Shown here piece after piece: positions 61,844-64,000 of a stretch of DNA of 64,000 bases. Below the pieces are notes generated by a model. That model saw only the letters and a program-made list of their open reading frames with translations. It was not told the DNA's origin and searched no databases. The stretch spans positions 77,840 to 141,839 of the forward strand of contig NZ_JAPZVQ010000002.1 in the NCBI RefSeq assembly GCF_027622945.1, in the 5' to 3' direction. This DNA comes from Glycomyces lechevalierae (GTDB taxonomy: Bacteria > Actinomycetota > Actinomycetes > Mycobacteriales > Micromonosporaceae). A program made the position numbers and the translations under genes. The stretch's first letter is position 1. The number at the start of each line of letters is the position of its first letter.

Positions 61844-63901
61844 ATGAGACCGATAACTGTCCACAGACGACGACTGCGCCTCGGCGCGATCGCCGTCACC
61901 GCCGTCAGCGCGTTGACGGCCGGACTCATGGGCGCGGTCAGCGCCCAAGCGGCCCAAGGCTGCGAGGTCGAGTACGAGGTCACCGGCGAATGGCCGGGCG
62001 GCTTCATCGCCGCCGTCGAGATCACCAACCTCGGTGAGGCGACCGACGGCTGGAGCCTCGAATGGACCTGGCCCGACGGCCAGCGCGTCACGAACATGTG
62101 GAACGCGAAGCACACCGCCTCGGGCGAGACCGCCAAGGCGGAGAGCCACGGCTACAACGCCAAGGTCGCCACCGGCGACTCGGTCGCCTTCGGCTTCACC
62201 GGCTCATGGTCCGGTGAGAACACCGACCCGACCGAGTTCCGCCTCAACGGCCGCCTCTGCGACGGCACCACCGGCGAACCCACCGAGACGCCCACGGGCG
62301 GCCCGCAAGAGTGGGACAACGCCATGGACCAGGTCGCGGCCATGGAACCGAGCACGAACATCGGCAACACGCTCGACGCGCTGGGCGGCGAAACCGCCTG
62401 GGGCAACCCGATGATCACCGAGGAACTGCTCCAGACCTACAAGGCCGAGGGCTACAACTCGATCCGCCTGCCCGTGACCTGGGACGAGTTCACCGGCCCG
62501 GCACCGGACTACACGATCGCGCCCGAGCGCATGGAGCGCGTCGCGCAGGTCGTCGACTGGGCCCTGGAGAACGACCTCCAGGTCATGATCAACCTCCACC
62601 ACGACTCGTGGATGTGGCTCGACGAGCTGCCCAACGACCACGACAACGTCATGGCCAAGTTCGAGGCGATGTGGACGCAGATCGCCGAGCGGTTCAAGGA
62701 CTACCCTGACGGCCTGTCGTTCGAGAGCAACAACGAACCCCAGTTCGTGGGCAAGGAAGGCGACGCGGGCGACCCTTACAACGAAGAGCTCAACCGAGCC
62801 TTCTACGACATCGTCCGCGCCTCGGGCGGGAACAACGCCGACCGTCTCCTGGTGCTGCCGACGCTCAACACCAACGCCGCGCAGGAGCGCCTGGACCCCG
62901 TCAAGGCCATGATCGACAGCCTGAACGACGACATGGTCGCCGCGACCATCCACTACTACGGTTTCTGGCCGTTCTCCGTGAACGTCGCCGGGTTCCCGAC
63001 CTACGAGGAGCAGTCCCAGGCGGACCTTGCGGGCGCCTTCCAGCGGACGCACGACACCTTCGTGGCGAACGGCATCCCGGTCATCGTGGGCGAGTGGGCG
63101 ATCCTGAACTACGGCGTAACCGGTCCCGAGGTGGTCGAGTACGGGGAGATGCTGAAGTTCTTCGAGGACCTGCAGTTCCAGGCCCGTGAGTACCACTTCA
63201 CGACGATGATCTGGGACGCGATCCAGTTCCTCAACCGCAACACCCTGGAGTGGCACGACCAGTACCTCTTCGACCGGATCTCCTCCAGCTGGACGACTCG
63301 CTCAGGTGCGACCTCGTTCGACCGGATCTACCTCGAGAAGGCCGGCACCATCGGCGACGTGTCGCAGACGCTGGACCGCAACGGCCTCGAGTTCGAGGGC
63401 CTGTGGGACGGGAACACGCAGCTCGTCGAGGGCACCGACTACACGCTCTCGGGCGACACGCTGACCTTCAAGGCCGCTACCCTCACCCGCCTCGCGGGCG
63501 ACCGGGCGTACGGCACCAACGCCACCATCGAGGCCCGCTTCTCCGCGGGCGTCCCGTGGCGCATCAACGTCATCACCTTCGACCAGGCCGTGCTCTCGGA
63601 CGCGACCGGGACGAACTCGCTCGTCATCCCGACGCAGTTCAACGGCGACCACATCGAGCAGATGGAGGCCCACTACGCCGACGGCTCCAACGCCGGCCCC
63701 GCCTCCTGGACCCCGTACCAGGAGTCCAATGTGAGCTGGCTGCCGAACTACGACGGCGGCACGATCACCGTCCCGACCTCGTTCGTGAACGCGATCAGGG
63801 ACGGCGAACCCGTCACGATCACGTACCACTTCTGGGGCGGCGAGTCGGTCGTCTACACGGTCACCAAGAACGGTTCGACCGTGACCGGAACGGCCTCCTA
63901 G
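61844..63901 (+). CDS. Secreted multidomain GH5 endoglucanase
   Basis: 685 residues: signal (~1-36), CBM2 (~37-140, cysteines C40 and C139, exposed Trp residues), a short linker, GH5 barrel (~155-490) with acid/base E298 in ESNNEPQF and nucleophile E417 in IVGEWAI, then an X2/Ig-like module (~495-600) and a terminal beta-sandwich resembling CBM46 (~605-685, VTITYHFWGGESVVYTV). The GH5-X2-CBM46 order is that of subfamily GH5_4 enzymes acting on cellulose, glucomannan or xyloglucan; the N-terminal CBM2 is an extra cellulose anchor. AAGGAG precedes the ATG. Confidence 0.9.
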   Translation: MRPITVHRRRLRLGAIAVTAVSALTAGLMGAVSAQAAQGCEVEYEVTGEWPGGFIAAVEITNLGEATDGWSLEWTWPDGQRVTNMWNAKHTASGETAKAESHGYNAKVATGDSVAFGFTGSWSGENTDPTEFRLNGRLCDGTTGEPTETPTGGPQEWDNAMDQVAAMEPSTNIGNTLDALGGETAWGNPMITEELLQTYKAEGYNSIRLPVTWDEFTGPAPDYTIAPERMERVAQVVDWALENDLQVMINLHHDSWMWLDELPNDHDNVMAKFEAMWTQIAERFKDYPDGLSFESNNEPQFVGKEGDAGDPYNEELNRAFYDIVRASGGNNADRLLVLPTLNTNAAQERLDPVKAMIDSLNDDMVAATIHYYGFWPFSVNVAGFPTYEEQSQADLAGAFQRTHDTFVANGIPVIVGEWAILNYGVTGPEVVEYGEMLKFFEDLQFQAREYHFTTMIWDAIQFLNRNTLEWHDQYLFDRISSSWTTRSGATSFDRIYLEKAGTIGDVSQTLDRNGLEFEGLWDGNTQLVEGTDYTLSGDTLTFKAATLTRLAGDRAYGTNATIEARFSAGVPWRINVITFDQAVLSDATGTNSLVIPTQFNGDHIEQMEAHYADGSNAGPASWTPYQESNVSWLPNYDGGTITVPTSFVNAIRDGEPVTITYHFWGGESVVYTVTKNGSTVTGTAS

Positions 63902-63916
63902 ACGCCTGAGCGGAGC

Positions 63917-64000
63917 GGGGGGGGGGGGCCGGGGGGGGGGGGGGGGGGCGCCCCCCCCCGGGGGGCGGGGGGGGGGGGGGGGGGGGGGGGGGGCAGGGGG
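63917..64000. repeat. Poly-G low-complexity end
   Basis: Almost only G from ~63917, with a few C runs and one A. Probably a read-end artefact at a contig edge (no-signal G calls), not biology. Confidence 0.8.

Noticed and set aside
63917..64000. Poly-G run as a G-quadruplex or telomere-like end
   Set aside because: Near-homopolymer G at the exact end of the sequence is better explained as a sequencing artefact.

Overview
The window is very GC-rich DNA from a filamentous, probably sporulating actinomycete. The main evidence is the block rex-hemA-hemC-hemD-hemB next to a glutaredoxin-like gene, a BldN-type sigma factor with a long N-terminal extension, an RsbN-like membrane anti-sigma and a HAD-IB phosphatase, an order I recall from Streptomyces. 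Strong GC bias at third codon positions, GTG/TTG starts, many leaderless starts (a TANNNT box six or seven bases before the start codon) and two CIRCE elements at groEL fit this. The genus cannot be fixed from sequence alone. The right end runs into about 85 bases of near-pure G, which looks like a contig-end artefact.

Layout. 1-1.5 kb: 3' part of murB, an orphan ribbon-helix-helix antitoxin and a VapBC pair. 1.5-7.3 kb: haem operon with the Rex redox repressor. 7.5-13.7 kb: glutaredoxin-like gene, bldN, rsbN, HAD phosphatase, a secreted protein and folP. 13.8-15.3 kb: a SAM riboswitch and threonine synthase. 15.6-24.6 kb: double-GNAT protein, rhamnosyltransferase-like protein, CDC48-like AAA+ ATPase, a 66-residue protein, a membrane beta-helix protein and groEL. 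24.6-30 kb: membrane protein, POT transporter, metallophosphoesterase, GNAT and an LtrA-like fragment. 30-39.2 kb: a carbohydrate locus (large alginate-lyase-like protein, 2-hydroxyacid dehydrogenase, sugar ABC importer without ATPase). 39.4-42.9 kb: Rv3235-like protein, DUF2786 protein and pectate lyase. 43-48 kb: three secreted proteins, including a metzincin-type protease, divergent from an AfsR-type regulator. 48-54.3 kb: TetR/MFS pair, membrane protein, receptor Ser/Thr kinase with three ectodomain repeats, and a frameshifted S9 peptidase. 54.5-63.9 kb: a decayed CMD-like gene, aldo/keto reductase, TetR-controlled hydrolase, NarL-type two-component system, acyltransferase-like membrane protein and a multidomain GH5 glucanase.

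Common themes are plant and biofilm polysaccharide breakdown (three secreted carbohydrate-active enzymes plus an importer) and environmental regulation. Three promoters of the 30-39 kb locus each have a 12-bp pseudo-palindrome (GAWAM-CG-NTMTC) at -10 or +1, suggesting one LacI-like repressor encoded elsewhere. The pectate lyase promoter has different LacI-type operators. The observations I rate highest are this operator set, the SAM aptamer whose closing helix runs into the ribosome binding site of threonine synthase, the kinase ectodomain repeat, the BldN-type promoter before rsbN, and the three-gene secreted-protease operon.
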